In this document: positions 1 to 8,789 of the stretch, piece after piece
How positions within the stretch are numbered: the first letter of the stretch is position 1
Layout of the letters: the number at the start of each line of letters is the position of its first letter
Assembly: GCF_035918235.1 (NCBI RefSeq)
Contig: NZ_CP109485.1
Location: 8,339,001 to 8,403,000, forward strand
Direction of reading: 5' to 3'
DNA length: 64,000 nt
Origin: Streptomyces sp. NBC_01445
Lineage (GTDB): Bacteria > Actinomycetota > Actinomycetes > Streptomycetales > Streptomycetaceae
The notes under the pieces: model-generated
Databases searched by the model: none
Seen by the model: only the letters and a program-made list of their open reading frames with translations
What the model was told of the DNA's origin: nothing
Position numbers and translations under genes: made by a program

Positions 1-1
1 G

Positions 2-142
2 AAGGCGGACATGCGGGAGAACGACGCGCTGCCGCGGGTCGAGGTCGCCCCCGACAGCTTCGCCGTCACCATCGACGGCGAACTCGTCGAACCCGCACCC
101 GCCGCCGAACTGCCGCTCGCCCAGCGGTACTTCCTGTTCTGA
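2..142 (+). CDS. ureC: Urease subunit alpha, 3' end only
   Basis: Partial gene: the window opens inside it. The visible 46 codons end in [10 protein letters not shown], the conserved C-terminus of bacterial UreC (alpha subunit), which carries the nickel active site in the part that is missing here. Urease hydrolyses urea to ammonia and carbamate in the cytoplasm. The stop lies 19 bp before ureF, so this is the structural end of a urease operon whose accessory genes follow in the order F-G-D. The identification rests on the C-terminal motif plus that context. Confidence 0.9.
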   Translation, partial: KADMRENDALPRVEVAPDSFAVTIDGELVEPAPAAELPLAQRYFLF

Positions 143-161
143 CGGGCCGAGAAGAAGAGAT

Positions 162-836
162 ATGACACGAGCCGCACTCCTCGTCCTGGCCGACGGCCGC
201 TTCCCCGCCGGTGGGCATGCCCACTCCGGCGGGGCGGAGGCCGCCGTCAAGGCGGGACGCATCACGGGCGCGGCGAGCCTGGAGGACTTCTGCCGGGGCC
301 GTCTGCACACCACGGGACTGGTGTCGGCGTCCCTGGCGGCGGCCGCCGCGCTCGGCCTCGATCCGGTCACCCTGGATGAGGCCGCCGACGCCCGTACACC
401 GTCACCCGCCCTGCGCACCGCGGCGCGCAGGCTCGGCAGGCAGCTCATGCGCGCCGCGCGCGCGGCCTGGCCGCATCCCGAACTCGACACGCTCGCCCGT
501 CGGTTCCCCAAGGGGGCCCATCAGCCGGTGGTCCTCGGCCTCACCGCCCGGGCCGCGGGCCTCGGAGCCGCCGACGCCGCCTACTGCTCCGCGTACGAGA
601 GCGTCAGCGGGCCCGCCACCGCGACGGTCCGGCTGCTCAGCCTCGACCCCTTCGACGCGACGGCGGGGCTCGCGCGCCTCGCGGACGACATCGACCGTGT
701 CGCGACGGCGGCCGCCGAGGCTGCGGCACGAGCCGTCACCGAAGGGGCGGATTCCTTGCCCGCGGCGTCCGCGCCGCTGCTGGAGGTGGGGGCCGAGGCC
801 CACGCGGCCTGGGCTGTGCGCCTGTTCGCGTCCTAG
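162..836 (+). CDS. ureF: Urease accessory protein UreF
   Basis: 224 residues, the normal size for UreF, an all-helical chaperone that with UreD and UreG loads nickel into apo-urease. The N-terminus [19 protein letters not shown] is the family's typical opening, and the middle segment [15 protein letters not shown] matches the conserved C-terminal half. The ATG follows a purine-rich AGAAGAAGAG stretch. It lies 19 bp after ureC and 64 bp before ureG, so the genes are very probably co-transcribed. UreF is thought to gate the UreG GTPase; that role is family knowledge, not visible here. Confidence 0.93.
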   Translation: MTRAALLVLADGRFPAGGHAHSGGAEAAVKAGRITGAASLEDFCRGRLHTTGLVSASLAAAAALGLDPVTLDEAADARTPSPALRTAARRLGRQLMRAARAAWPHPELDTLARRFPKGAHQPVVLGLTARAAGLGAADAAYCSAYESVSGPATATVRLLSLDPFDATAGLARLADDIDRVATAAAEAAARAVTEGADSLPAASAPLLEVGAEAHAAWAVRLFAS

Positions 837-900
837 GACGCGACGCGGCGGACACGCCTCAGGGCGCCCTGCCTCCCCACTGAACGATCGGAGTAACACC

Positions 901-1578
901 ATGCACCTCGACCACTCACATGACGGCCCCGCCGCGGTCAGCGCCGACGCCCGCCGTCCCGACGGCACCCGCCGCGCCGTTCGTATCGGCCTCGGCGGCC
1001 CCGTCGGATCCGGCAAGACCGCCACCGTCGCGGCGCTCTGCCGCGCGCTGCGCGACGAGCTGTCCCTCGCCGTCGTGACGAACGACATCTACACGCGCGA
1101 GGACGCCGAGTTCCTGCTCCGCGAGGCCGTGCTGCCGCCCGAGCGCATCACCGCCGTGGAGACGGGCGCCTGCCCGCACACCGCCATCCGCGACGACATC
1201 TCCGCCAACCTGGAGGCCGTGGAGGACCTGGAGGACGAGATCGGGCCGCTCGACCTGATCCTCGTCGAGTCCGGCGGCGACAACCTCACGGCCACGTTCT
1301 CGCGCGGCCTCGTCGACGCGCAGATCTTCGTCATCGACGTCGCCGGCGGCGACGACATCCCGCGCAAGGGCGGCCCGGGCGTCACCACCGCCGACCTGCT
1401 CGTCATCAACAAGACGGACCTCGCCCCGTACGTCGGCTCCGACCTCGCCAGGATGTCCGCCGACGCCAAGGCGCAGCGCGCCGAACTCCCTGTCGTCCTC
1501 CAGTCCCTGCGCTCCGACGACGGTGTGCGCGAGGTCGCCGACTGGGTGCGCGGACAGTTCGCCGAGTGGACGGCATGA
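901..1578 (+). CDS. ureG: Urease accessory GTPase UreG
   Basis: 225 residues. SIMIBI-class GTPase that powers nickel insertion into urease. Visible motifs are the P-loop GPVGSGKT (about residues 33-40), the metal-binding CPH motif in [20 protein letters not shown], and the base-recognition motif NKTD. The ATG at 901 was chosen over in-frame upstream codons because the P-loop then falls at the usual distance from the N-terminus. The N-terminus is His-rich (MHLDHSHDG), a feature of UreG proteins in operons without ureE, and no ureE is visible here. The stop overlaps the ureD start (ATGA). Confidence 0.96.
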   Translation: MHLDHSHDGPAAVSADARRPDGTRRAVRIGLGGPVGSGKTATVAALCRALRDELSLAVVTNDIYTREDAEFLLREAVLPPERITAVETGACPHTAIRDDISANLEAVEDLEDEIGPLDLILVESGGDNLTATFSRGLVDAQIFVIDVAGGDDIPRKGGPGVTTADLLVINKTDLAPYVGSDLARMSADAKAQRAELPVVLQSLRSDDGVREVADWVRGQFAEWTA

Positions 1579-2330
1579 CCGCAGGCGTACGCTCCACGGC
1601 CCGCATCACGGCGAGTGACGACGGCCGGGGCGGCACCAGTCTGCCCGTCCTCGACGCAGAGGGCTCCCTGGCCCTGCGCCGCATCCGCTCGACCGGTCCT
1701 GACGCGCGCGTCATGCTCGTCGGCGCCATGAGCGGGCCGCTCGGCGGCGACCACATGAGTGTCGAGGCGCATGTGACGGCAGGTGCCCGCCTGCGCATCG
1801 GGTCCGTCGCCGCGACGATCGCCCTGCCCGGCCAGGCCAAGGGCGAGGCGCGCTACGACGTCCGCCTCAGGGTCGACGACGGGGCCGAACTGCACTGGCT
1901 GCCCGAGCAGTTGATCTCCGCGTGCGAGAGTGACCTGCGGGTCACCACGCGGGCCGAACTCGCTCCGGGCGCCCGGCTCGTGCTGCGTGAGGAACAGGTG
2001 CTCGGCCGCACCGCCGAGGAGCCCGGCCGGCTCACCAGCCGGCTCACCGTCCACCGCGCGGGCCGCCCCCTGCTCGACCAGGAGCTGTCCTGCGGCCCCG
2101 GCGCGCCTGGCGGCTGGGACGGCCCCGCCGTACTCGCGGGACATCGGGCGCTCGGCCAACTCGTGGTCGTAAGGCCCGAGTTCGAGAAAGACAGGCCGTC
2201 GCCCGCGCTGCTCGGCGAGAATGCCGCGCTGACGCCGCTCGCGGGGCCCGCCGTCCTGGTCACGGCCCTCGCGTCCGACGCGCTGCGGCTGCGCGGAACG
2301 CTCGACGAGGCCCTGCGCCGCCTGTCCTGA
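1575..2330 (+). CDS. ureD: Urease accessory protein UreD
   Basis: About 251 residues. UreD (UreH) is the scaffold that binds apo-urease and recruits UreF and UreG during nickel loading. Family hallmarks seen are the segment [20 protein letters not shown] and the later [13 protein letters not shown]. The ATG at 1575 overlaps the ureG stop by four bases (ATGA), indicating translational coupling; an in-frame GTG at 1566 is possible but less likely. It is the last gene of the operon, followed by about 200 bp without coding. Confidence 0.93.
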   Translation: MTAGVRSTARITASDDGRGGTSLPVLDAEGSLALRRIRSTGPDARVMLVGAMSGPLGGDHMSVEAHVTAGARLRIGSVAATIALPGQAKGEARYDVRLRVDDGAELHWLPEQLISACESDLRVTTRAELAPGARLVLREEQVLGRTAEEPGRLTSRLTVHRAGRPLLDQELSCGPGAPGGWDGPAVLAGHRALGQLVVVRPEFEKDRPSPALLGENAALTPLAGPAVLVTALASDALRLRGTLDEALRRLS

Positions 2331-2480
2331 GCGACGGCCCAAGGGGCCCGGCCGGTCCGAACCAAACGACCGTACGGGCCCATTCCGCTCACCGGGACGA
2401 GTTATACCGTTTATCGGATTGGTAAAGAACGTCAACTGTCCCTGTTGTCAGGGGCGGTGCAGGCGCAAGGATCCCCGTAC

Positions 2481-2511
2481 TGATCGAGAACCCGATCGAA
2501 GTAATGATCGA
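2481..2511. repeat. GATCGA iterated at 12-bp spacing ahead of the aminopeptidase gene
   Basis: GATCGA occurs at 2482, 2494 and 2506, exactly 12 bp apart, with ATCGAT following at 2512. The array ends about 20 bp before the TTG start of the secreted aminopeptidase gene. Such phased hexamers can be regulator half-sites, but no cognate regulator is identifiable here. The 202-bp gap between ureD and this gene holds no other gene. Confidence 0.4.
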
Positions 2512-2532
2512 ATCGATGTACGGAGGACTCAG

Positions 2533-4137
2533 TTGAGACGGACTCGACTTACCAGTCGAAGCAGCCGGACGGCGGTGATCGGCTCCGCCGGAACCCTGGT
2601 GGCGGCGACCCTGATTGCGGGAGCCATGGCGGCGCCCGTCGCCAGCGCGGACTCCCGGAGCGGCCAGGACCGTGAAGCCCGTGGTGCGGCCGTCGCGGCG
2701 GCCCGTGCCGCCAAGGCCGGCATCGACTGGAAGGACTGCCCCGCCGACTGGGGCATAGCCAAGCCCATCCAGTGCGGCTGGGTGACGGTGCCGCTCGACT
2801 ACGCGAAGCCGTACGGCAAGCAGATCAAGCTCGCCGTCGACCGCATAGGCTCCACCGGCACCAAGGACGAGCGCCAGGGCGCCCTCGTCTACAACCCGGG
2901 CGGCCCCGGCGGCTCCGGCATGCGCTTCCCGACGCGGGTGACCACCAAGAACCCGCTCTGGACGAAGACTTCGAAGGCGTACGACTTCGTGGGCTTCGAC
3001 CCGCGCGGCGTCGGCCACTCCGCGCCGATCTCCTGCATCGACCCGCAGGAGTTCGTGAAGGCCCCCAAGGCCGACCCGGTCCCCGACTCCGATGCCGACA
3101 AGCTCGGCCAGCGCAAGCTCGCCAAGGAGTACGCGGACGGCTGCGCCGAGCGCAGCGGCGACATGCTGCCGCAGATGACCACGCCGAACACCGCGCGCGA
3201 CCTCGACGTCATCCGCGCCGCCCTCGGCGAGAAGAAGCTCAACTACCTGGGCGTCTCCTACGGCACGTACCTGGGCGCCGTCTACGGCACGCTCTTCCCG
3301 GGCCACGTCCGCCGCATGGTCGTCGACAGCGTCGTCGACCCGTCGCGCGACAACATCTGGTACGAGGCCAACCTCGGCCAGGACGTCGCCTTCCAGGGCC
3401 GCTGGAACGACTGGACCTCGTGGGTGGCCAAGAACGACGCCTCCTTCCACCTCGGAGACACGCAGGCCAAGGTCGAGGCCCAGTGGCTGAAGCTGCGCGC
3501 CGCCGCCAAGAAGAACCCCATCGGTGGCGTCGTCGGCCCCGCCGAGCTGATCGCCTTCTTCCAGAGCGCCCCGTACTACGACTCGTCGTGGGTGCCGGTC
3601 GCGCAGGTGTGGAGCAAGTACGTCGCCGGCGACACCCAGGCGCTCGTCGACGCCGCGGCCCCCGACATGTCGGACACCGCGGGCAACGCCGCGTCGGAGA
3701 ACGGCAACGCGGTCTACACCGCCGTCGAGTGCGCCGACGCCAAGTGGCCCACCAGCTGGAAGAAGTGGGACCGCGACAACACGCGTCTGAACAAGGACTA
3801 CCCGTTCATGACGTGGGCGAACGCGTGGATGAACCTGCCGTGCGCCACCTGGCCCACCAAGCAGCAGACCCCCGTGAACGTGAAGACCGGCAAGGGCCTG
3901 CCCGCCGTTCTGATCGTCCAGTCCACCCGTGACGCGGCCACCCCCTACAAGGGTGCCGTCGAGCTGCACCAGCGCTTCAAGGGCTCGCGCCTGATCACCG
4001 AGAAGGACGCGGGCTCCCACGGTGTCACCGGCCTGACCAACCCGTGCATCAACGACCGGGTCGACACCTACCTGCTCACCGGCAAGACGGACAGCAAGGA
4101 TGTGACGTGCGCCCCGCACGCCACGCCCAAGCCGTAA
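2533..4137 (+). CDS. Secreted tripeptidyl aminopeptidase (alpha/beta hydrolase, TAP/SlpD-like)
   Basis: About 534 residues. Streptomyces TAP-type serine peptidase that removes N-terminal tripeptides from exported proteins and peptides. The TTG at 2533 is preferred: GGAGG lies 6 bp upstream and the protein then opens with a standard signal peptide (basic RRTRLTSRSSR, hydrophobic core, cleavage near VASA-DSRS). The catalytic set is visible: oxyanion loop NPGGPGGSG, nucleophile in GVSYGTYLG, acid in STRDAATPY and histidine in GSHGVTG. The C-terminal part is TAP-like. The gene is monocistronic, bounded by a strong terminator at 4161. Confidence 0.9.
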   Translation: MRRTRLTSRSSRTAVIGSAGTLVAATLIAGAMAAPVASADSRSGQDREARGAAVAAARAAKAGIDWKDCPADWGIAKPIQCGWVTVPLDYAKPYGKQIKLAVDRIGSTGTKDERQGALVYNPGGPGGSGMRFPTRVTTKNPLWTKTSKAYDFVGFDPRGVGHSAPISCIDPQEFVKAPKADPVPDSDADKLGQRKLAKEYADGCAERSGDMLPQMTTPNTARDLDVIRAALGEKKLNYLGVSYGTYLGAVYGTLFPGHVRRMVVDSVVDPSRDNIWYEANLGQDVAFQGRWNDWTSWVAKNDASFHLGDTQAKVEAQWLKLRAAAKKNPIGGVVGPAELIAFFQSAPYYDSSWVPVAQVWSKYVAGDTQALVDAAAPDMSDTAGNAASENGNAVYTAVECADAKWPTSWKKWDRDNTRLNKDYPFMTWANAWMNLPCATWPTKQQTPVNVKTGKGLPAVLIVQSTRDAATPYKGAVELHQRFKGSRLITEKDAGSHGVTGLTNPCINDRVDTYLLTGKTDSKDVTCAPHATPKP

Positions 4138-4160
4138 CCACCGTCACGCGGTGAACATGT

Positions 4161-4194
4161 GATGGCCCGGCCTCCCCAAAGAGGCCGGGCCATC
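4161..4194. terminator. Bidirectional terminator hairpin
   Basis: Perfect 14-bp inverted repeat GATGGCCCGGCCTC / GAGGCCGGGCCATC with a 6-base loop, between the converging aminopeptidase and acyltransferase genes. It has no strong U-tract, as is usual in streptomycetes. Confidence 0.85.
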
Positions 4195-4233
4195 GTCGTG
4201 CCGTCGCTGCCGGGCGCTCGATCCGGCCCGGGC

Positions 4234-4956
4234 TCAGCTCAGCGGCATCCGCGGGAACTTGCGGGCCTTGTCCTTGGCCGCTTCGGCCTCGGCCTTGACG
4301 TCGGCCGCGTACTTGTCGACGTACTCCTGGCCGGACAGGCCGAGGATCGCGTAGATGATCTCGTCGGTGACCGCGCGGAGGATCGCCTTCTCGCCGTCCA
4401 TGCCGGCGTAGCGCGAGAAGTCCAGGGGCTCGCCGAAGCGGATCGTCACGCGGTGGAGGTTCGGGATGACCTGGCCGGGCGGCTGCGCCTCGAACGTGCC
4501 GATCATCGCGCAGGGGATCACCGGGACCTGCCCCTTGAGTGCCATCGCTGCCACGCCGACCTTGCCCTTGTAGAGCCGCCCGTCGTGCGAGCGCGTGCCC
4601 TCCGGGTAGATGCCGAGCAGCTCGCCCTTGCTCAGCACGCCGAGGCCCTCGCGGATCGCTGCCTGGCCCGCCGCTTTGCCGGAGCGGTCCACGGGGATCT
4701 GTCCGGCGCTGCGGAAGAACGCGGCGGTCAGCCGGCCCCTGATGCCGGGCCCCGTGAAGTACTCCGCCTTCGCCAGGAACGTGATGCGCCGCTTCAGGAT
4801 GGCCGGCATCAGGAAGTGGTCCGAGAACGACAGGTGATTGCCCGCGACGATCGCCGCGCCCGACTCCGGCACATGGTCGAGCCCCTCGATCCGGGGCCGG
4901 AACACCAGCCGCAGCAGTGGGCCCAGAATCACGTACTTGAGCAGTCGGTAGAACAT
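4234..4956 (-). CDS. 1-acyl-sn-glycerol-3-phosphate acyltransferase (PlsC-like)
   Basis: 240 residues. Membrane-associated acyltransferase that acylates lysophosphatidic acid in phospholipid synthesis. The PlsC motifs are present: GNHLSFSDHFLMP (the NHxxxxD catalytic motif in variant NHLSFSD), then FRSAGQIPVDR and IYPEGTRSHDGRLYKGK. The start is set at ATG 4956 (MFYRLLKYVILG), where the hydrophobic N-terminus of the family begins; the upstream open frame is arginine-rich shadow sequence. The acceptor lipid cannot be told from sequence. The gene stands alone, convergent with the aminopeptidase gene. Confidence 0.9.
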   Translation of the reverse strand: MFYRLLKYVILGPLLRLVFRPRIEGLDHVPESGAAIVAGNHLSFSDHFLMPAILKRRITFLAKAEYFTGPGIRGRLTAAFFRSAGQIPVDRSGKAAGQAAIREGLGVLSKGELLGIYPEGTRSHDGRLYKGKVGVAAMALKGQVPVIPCAMIGTFEAQPPGQVIPNLHRVTIRFGEPLDFSRYAGMDGEKAILRAVTDEIIYAILGLSGQEYVDKYAADVKAEAEAAKDKARKFPRMPLS

Positions 4957-5146
4957 GCTGGGCCGCCTTCCCCGTGGATCCAGATGCGTGCGCACAGTAA
5001 CCAATCGTCGGCCCGCGCGCGAGAGCCCGTTCGGACCTCGCCGGGTCTCCGACCGGGGGACCGCACGGCGCGTCCGCTTGGCGGCCGCCCGGCACAGGGA
5101 GTCCCCTGGCCTCCGTTCGTCCCGCACCTTCACCGGAGGTCCCGTG

Positions 5147-5536
5147 ATGCGTCCGCTCGTTCTCGCCGCCGCAGCCCTCACCGCCCTCGCCGCGGCCGGC
5201 CCCGCCCGCGCCACCGCCACCGACCCGCCGGCGCCCCAGGGGGTCTTCCTCACCGTCTCCGGGAATCAGGGTTCATGGATGCGCGGTGAGCTGCTGCGCT
5301 GCGAGCCGGGGGCGTCCGGGCACCATCCCCACGCGTCAGAGGCGTGCGCCGCACTCGACGGGGCGCAGGGGAATCTGGACGCGCTGCACCCGGCCCCGGA
5401 GATGTGCACCCAGGTCTACGCCCCGGTCACCGTGAGCGCGAGCGGCACATACCGCGGCAAGAAGATCACCTGGGAGAAGACCTTCGCCAACGCCTGCACG
5501 ATGAACGCGTCGACCGGGTCCGTCTTCCGCTTCTGA
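5147..5536 (+). CDS. Subtilisin inhibitor-like protein (SSI family), secreted
   Basis: 129 residues. Exported protease inhibitor of the Streptomyces subtilisin inhibitor family. A signal peptide (MRPLVLAAAALTALAAAGPARA) precedes a ~107-residue mature domain with the four family cysteines (in CEPGASG, EACAAL, EMCTQVY, NACTMN). GGAGG lies 7 bp before the ATG; a GTG sits immediately upstream. By alignment with the SSI reactive loop CPMVYDP, this protein reads CTQVYAP, so P2 is Thr and P1 is Gln, where family members usually carry Met, Lys or Arg. The target protease is therefore uncertain. Confidence 0.92.
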   Translation: MRPLVLAAAALTALAAAGPARATATDPPAPQGVFLTVSGNQGSWMRGELLRCEPGASGHHPHASEACAALDGAQGNLDALHPAPEMCTQVYAPVTVSASGTYRGKKITWEKTFANACTMNASTGSVFRF

Positions 5537-5572
5537 CGCGCGGGACCCGCTCTCGCGGCACCGGGCCATGCG

Positions 5573-5731
5573 TCAGGTGCTGCGCGACGCGGCCATCCCG
5601 AGGGTGAGCAGACCGAGCACGACCCAGCCGAACCACAGCCACCCGTTGCTCCCGAGCGCCACCGTGTAGGCCGTCACCGCGACGAGGGCGCCGACGGTGA
5701 GCACCCCCATCGTCTTCATCGATCCGGGCAT
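5573..5731 (-). CDS. Small membrane protein, 52 residues
   Basis: Short gene read from the sequence: starts MPGSMKTMGVLTVG and ends GMAASRST, with two hydrophobic segments (about 8-26 and 31-46) separated by SNG. A strong ribosome site GGGAGGAGG precedes the ATG. It lies between the SSI gene and the ctaG-like gene and shares the latter's strand, 84 bp downstream of its stop. Function unknown; the strong ribosome site and clean two-helix profile argue that it is real. Confidence 0.7.
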   Translation of the reverse strand: MPGSMKTMGVLTVGALVAVTAYTVALGSNGWLWFGWVVLGLLTLGMAASRST

Positions 5732-5815
5732 GGCCCGCCTCCTCCCGGTAACCCGGACGGCGCAGCGCCCGGACCACGGCTGAACACCATGGTCACCCCT
5801 CAGGGGCGCCGGGCG

Positions 5816-6766
5816 CTACCGGCCGCGCGTGTTCAGTGAGGCGAGATACGCGTTGTACGCGACAAGCTCCTGGTCACCGTCGCGGTCCGCGGCCCGGTCC
5901 TTGCGGCGCGCCTGCCGGTCCTCGGACTTCTTCCACTGGAAGAGCAGCGCGAGCAGCACGAGCACCGAGGGCACCTCGCTGAACGCCCAGGCGATACCGC
6001 CCGCTGCCGTCTGGTCCGCCAGCGCGTCGATCCCGAGCGAGGCCGGCGGGTGCTCGTACGTGCCGATCATCGGCCCGGACGCCATCATCAGCGCGATGCC
6101 GAAGAACGCGTGGAAGGGCATGCCCGCGAAGAGCTCCAGCATCCGCATCACATAGCCGGGGCGGTGCGGGCCCGGGTCCACGCCCATGATCGGCCAGAAG
6201 AAGACCAGGCCGACGGCGAGGAAGTGCACCATCATGCCGATGTGCCCGACCTTCGAACCCATGAGAGTGTCGAAGATCGGCGTGAAGTAGAGCGCGTACA
6301 GGCTCGCGATGAACAGCGGGATCGTGAACGCGGGATGCGTGACGATCCGCATGTACCGGCTGTGCAGCAGCATCAGGAGCAGCTCGCGCGGCCCCTTCGA
6401 GCCGCGCCGCGCCACCGGCATCGCCCGCAGGGCGAGCGTGATCGGCGCGCCCATCAGGAGCAGGATCGGCGAGAGCATGCTGATCACCATGTGCTGCACC
6501 ATGTGCACGGAGAACATGACCATGCCGTAGTCGTTCAGCTTGGTGCACATCACCAGCATCACGGTCAGCACGCCGATGACGAACGACAGCGTGCGGCCCA
6601 CCTGCCAGCTGTCACCGCGCCGCGCGAGCCGCACGACACCCCAGCCGTACAGGCCGAGCGCCACCAGGCACCCGATCAGGAAGAAGGGGTCCGCCGACCA
6701 TGCGAGGCCTCGCCCCAGCGTGAACGGCGGCAGATCCATGTTCATGCCGTGCCCGCTGTGATCCAT
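5816..6766 (-). CDS. Cytochrome c oxidase assembly protein, Caa3/CtaG-type
   Basis: 316 residues, polytopic membrane protein of the caa3_CtaG family, linked to copper delivery and assembly of haem-copper oxidase. The N-terminus is His/Met-rich (MDHSGHGMNMDLPPF), a possible copper-binding patch. Conserved family features seen include VHMVQHMVISMLSPILLLMGAP, the HSRYMRIVTHP segment and GMPFHAFFGIALMM. The C-terminal tail is charged (KSEDRQARRKDRAADRDGD). Monocistronic by appearance. Actinobacterial members are not proven copper chaperones. Confidence 0.87.
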   Translation of the reverse strand: MDHSGHGMNMDLPPFTLGRGLAWSADPFFLIGCLVALGLYGWGVVRLARRGDSWQVGRTLSFVIGVLTVMLVMCTKLNDYGMVMFSVHMVQHMVISMLSPILLLMGAPITLALRAMPVARRGSKGPRELLLMLLHSRYMRIVTHPAFTIPLFIASLYALYFTPIFDTLMGSKVGHIGMMVHFLAVGLVFFWPIMGVDPGPHRPGYVMRMLELFAGMPFHAFFGIALMMASGPMIGTYEHPPASLGIDALADQTAAGGIAWAFSEVPSVLVLLALLFQWKKSEDRQARRKDRAADRDGDQELVAYNAYLASLNTRGR

Positions 6767-6821
6767 CCGCCGGCTCCTGATTGGTACTGGTTATGGGCTG
6801 TCTGTCCGCACCAGAGTAGAA

Positions 6822-6853
6822 CTGCCCCCGGTCGCGGTCGCGACCGGGGGCAG
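6822..6853. terminator. Perfect terminator hairpin after pfkA
   Basis: 15-bp perfect arms CTGCCCCCGGTCGCG / CGCGACCGGGGGCAG separated by GT. It sits 17 bp past the phosphofructokinase stop, in the direction of its transcription. Confidence 0.85.
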
Positions 6854-6869
6854 ACTCTTCAGGAGCGAA

Positions 6870-7895
6870 CTACAGAACGCACTCCGCCTCGGCGTACCGC
6901 TCCTGCGGAACCGTCTTCAGCGTCTCGACGGCCTCGGCGAGCGACACCATCACGATGTCCGTGCCGCGCAGCGCCGTCATCATGCCGAACTCGCCGCGGT
7001 GCACGGCCTCGACGGCGTGCCAGCCGAAGCGCGTGGCGAGCACACGGTCGTACGCGGTGGGGGTGCCGCCGCGCTGCACGTGACCGAGGATCACCGGGCG
7101 GGCCTCCTTGCCGAGGCGCTGCTCCAGCTCGCCGGAGAGCCGCGTCGCGATGCCCGCGAAGCGCTCGTGGCCGTACATGTCCTTGACGCCCTCGTCGAAC
7201 TCCATGGAGCCGGGGGCGGGCTTGGCGCCCTCGGCGGCCACGACGATGGCGAACTTCTTGCCCGCGGAGAACCGCTCGCCGACCTTCGCGGCCAGCTCCT
7301 CGATGTCGAAGGGGCGCTCCGGCACGACGATGGCGTGGGCGCCCGCGGCCATGCCCGAGTGCAGCGCGATCCAGCCGGTGTGACGGCCCATGACCTCGAC
7401 GATCAGGACGCGCTGGTGGGACTCGGCGGTCGTCTTGAGACGGTCGAGCGCCTCGGTCGCGACGCCGACGGCCGTGTCGAAGCCGAAGGTGACGTCCGTG
7501 ACGGCGATGTCGTTGTCGATCGTCTTCGGCACGCCGACGATCGGGAGGCCGCTGTCGGACAGGAGGCGGGCCGCCTTCAGCGTGCCCTCTCCGCCGATCG
7601 GGATGATCGCGTCAAGACCCAGATCCGCGACATGGCCCTTGGCCCGCTCCACGCCGTCGCGCAGATGCGCGGGCTGGACCCGCGACGAGCCGAGGATCGT
7701 GCCGCCGCGGGCGAGGATGCCGCCCACCGCGTCCAGGTCGAGCTTGCGGTAGTCGCACTCCAGCAGGCCCTTCCAGCCGTCGTGGAAGCCGATGACCTCG
7801 TCGCCGTGGTCGACGACGGCACGGTGCACGACCGAACGAATCACGGCGTTCAGGCCGGGGCAGTCTCCGCCGGAGGTGAGGACACCAATACGCAT
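6870..7895 (-). CDS. pfkA: 6-phosphofructokinase
   Basis: 341 residues. Phosphorylates fructose 6-phosphate to fructose 1,6-bisphosphate in glycolysis. Visible motifs are TSGGDCPGLNA at the N-terminus, the phosphate-donor loop IGGEGTLKAA, PKTIDNDI with the catalytic TIDND segment, and EVMGRHTGWIALHSGMA. The GGEGT loop and PKTIDND (Lys rather than Gly before TIDND) are features of the actinobacterial group III PFKs, which include both ATP- and PPi-dependent enzymes. ATP is likelier in Streptomyces, but the donor is not decided by sequence alone. Confidence 0.93.
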   Translation of the reverse strand: MRIGVLTSGGDCPGLNAVIRSVVHRAVVDHGDEVIGFHDGWKGLLECDYRKLDLDAVGGILARGGTILGSSRVQPAHLRDGVERAKGHVADLGLDAIIPIGGEGTLKAARLLSDSGLPIVGVPKTIDNDIAVTDVTFGFDTAVGVATEALDRLKTTAESHQRVLIVEVMGRHTGWIALHSGMAAGAHAIVVPERPFDIEELAAKVGERFSAGKKFAIVVAAEGAKPAPGSMEFDEGVKDMYGHERFAGIATRLSGELEQRLGKEARPVILGHVQRGGTPTAYDRVLATRFGWHAVEAVHRGEFGMMTALRGTDIVMVSLAEAVETLKTVPQERYAEAECVL

Positions 7896-7906
7896 AGCCC
7901 GAGAAC

Positions 7907-7945
7907 CTTTGCAAAGTGGGCCGATGACCGGACCACTTTGTCCGG
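7907..7945. promoter_or_regulatory. Palindromes ahead of pfkA
   Basis: CTTTGCAAAG (7907-7916), a perfect 10-bp palindrome, and CCGGAC-CACTTT-GTCCGG (7928-7945) lie 12-50 bp upstream of the pfkA start. Either could be an operator; no regulator is assignable. Confidence 0.35.
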
Positions 7946-8012
7946 CTGGATCCCCGCCACCCTACCGGCGGGAGGGGGCGGGGCCGCACCTGACGTCCGC
8001 CTGCTGGACTGA

Positions 8013-8030
8013 CCCGCTCACTTGTGCGGG
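8013..8030 (-). terminator. Weak hairpin after gatD
   Basis: CCCGC-TCACTTGT-GCGGG lies just beyond the gatD stop in its direction of transcription. A second, richer GC fold (CCCCGCC...GGCGGG) lies further on near 7962-7985. Confidence 0.4.
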
Positions 8031-8037
8031 ACAGTGA

Positions 8038-8766
8038 TCAGGCGGGCTGCTGAGCCGACGCGATCCGCTCGTTGCGCAGCGCCTCGTACCAGCGGTCGTC
8101 GACCGGCGGCAGCGCGTTGACATCGAGGGCCAGCTTCAGGAGCAGGTCCGCGATCAGCGGGTTGCGGGCGAGGACGGGGCCGTGCATGTACGTGCCGAAC
8201 ACGGTGTCGTTGAACGCGCCCTCCGTGCCGTCACCCGTGCCGTTGCCCTTGCCGATCTGCACGCGCGCGAAGGGCCGCGCCGACGGGCCGAGGTGCGTGA
8301 TGCCCTGGTGGTTCTCGAAGCCCGTCAGCGGGGGGAGCCCCAACTGCGGGTCGATGTCGCCCAGTACGTCGCCGACGCACCGCTCGCCCTCACCGCGCGT
8401 GGACACCACGTCGAGCAGGCCGAGGCCCTGCTCGCGCTCGCCCAGGTCGTTGATGAACTCGTGGCCGAGGATCTGGTAACCGGCGCAGACCGAGAAGACG
8501 ATCGCGCCGTTGGCCACGGCGCGCTGGAGACCGCCGTCACGCCGAAGCCGCTCCGCGGCGAGACGCTGCGGCCGGTCCTCACCCCCGCCGATCAGATAGA
8601 TGTCGCCGGAGGTGGGCACCGGCTGGTCGCTGCGCACGTCGAGCCGGTGCACGTCGAGGCGGCGCTGGCGGGCGCGGCGCTCCACGACGAGGGCGTTGCC
8701 CTGGTCGCCGTACGTGCTCAGGAGGTCGGGGTAGACCCAGACCAGACGAAGGCCGTTGTCGCTCAT
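8038..8766 (-). CDS. gatD: Lipid II isoglutaminyl synthase, glutaminase subunit GatD
   Basis: 242 residues. Class I (CobB/CobQ-like) glutamine amidotransferase that supplies ammonia to MurT for amidating the alpha-carboxyl of D-Glu in the peptidoglycan stem. Seen: YLIGGGEDRPQ, the nucleophile cysteine in FSVCAGYQILG, and the catalytic histidine in FGTYMHGPVLARNP. ATG 8766 was preferred to the ATG two codons upstream because AGAGGA then lies at a 9-bp spacing. It follows murT with a 23-bp gap, the usual pairing; the two subunits act as one cytoplasmic enzyme. Confidence 0.93.
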   Translation of the reverse strand: MSDNGLRLVWVYPDLLSTYGDQGNALVVERRARQRRLDVHRLDVRSDQPVPTSGDIYLIGGGEDRPQRLAAERLRRDGGLQRAVANGAIVFSVCAGYQILGHEFINDLGEREQGLGLLDVVSTRGEGERCVGDVLGDIDPQLGLPPLTGFENHQGITHLGPSARPFARVQIGKGNGTGDGTEGAFNDTVFGTYMHGPVLARNPLIADLLLKLALDVNALPPVDDRWYEALRNERIASAQQPA

Positions 8767-8789
8767 GCTCATGAATCCTCTGCGGGGTC

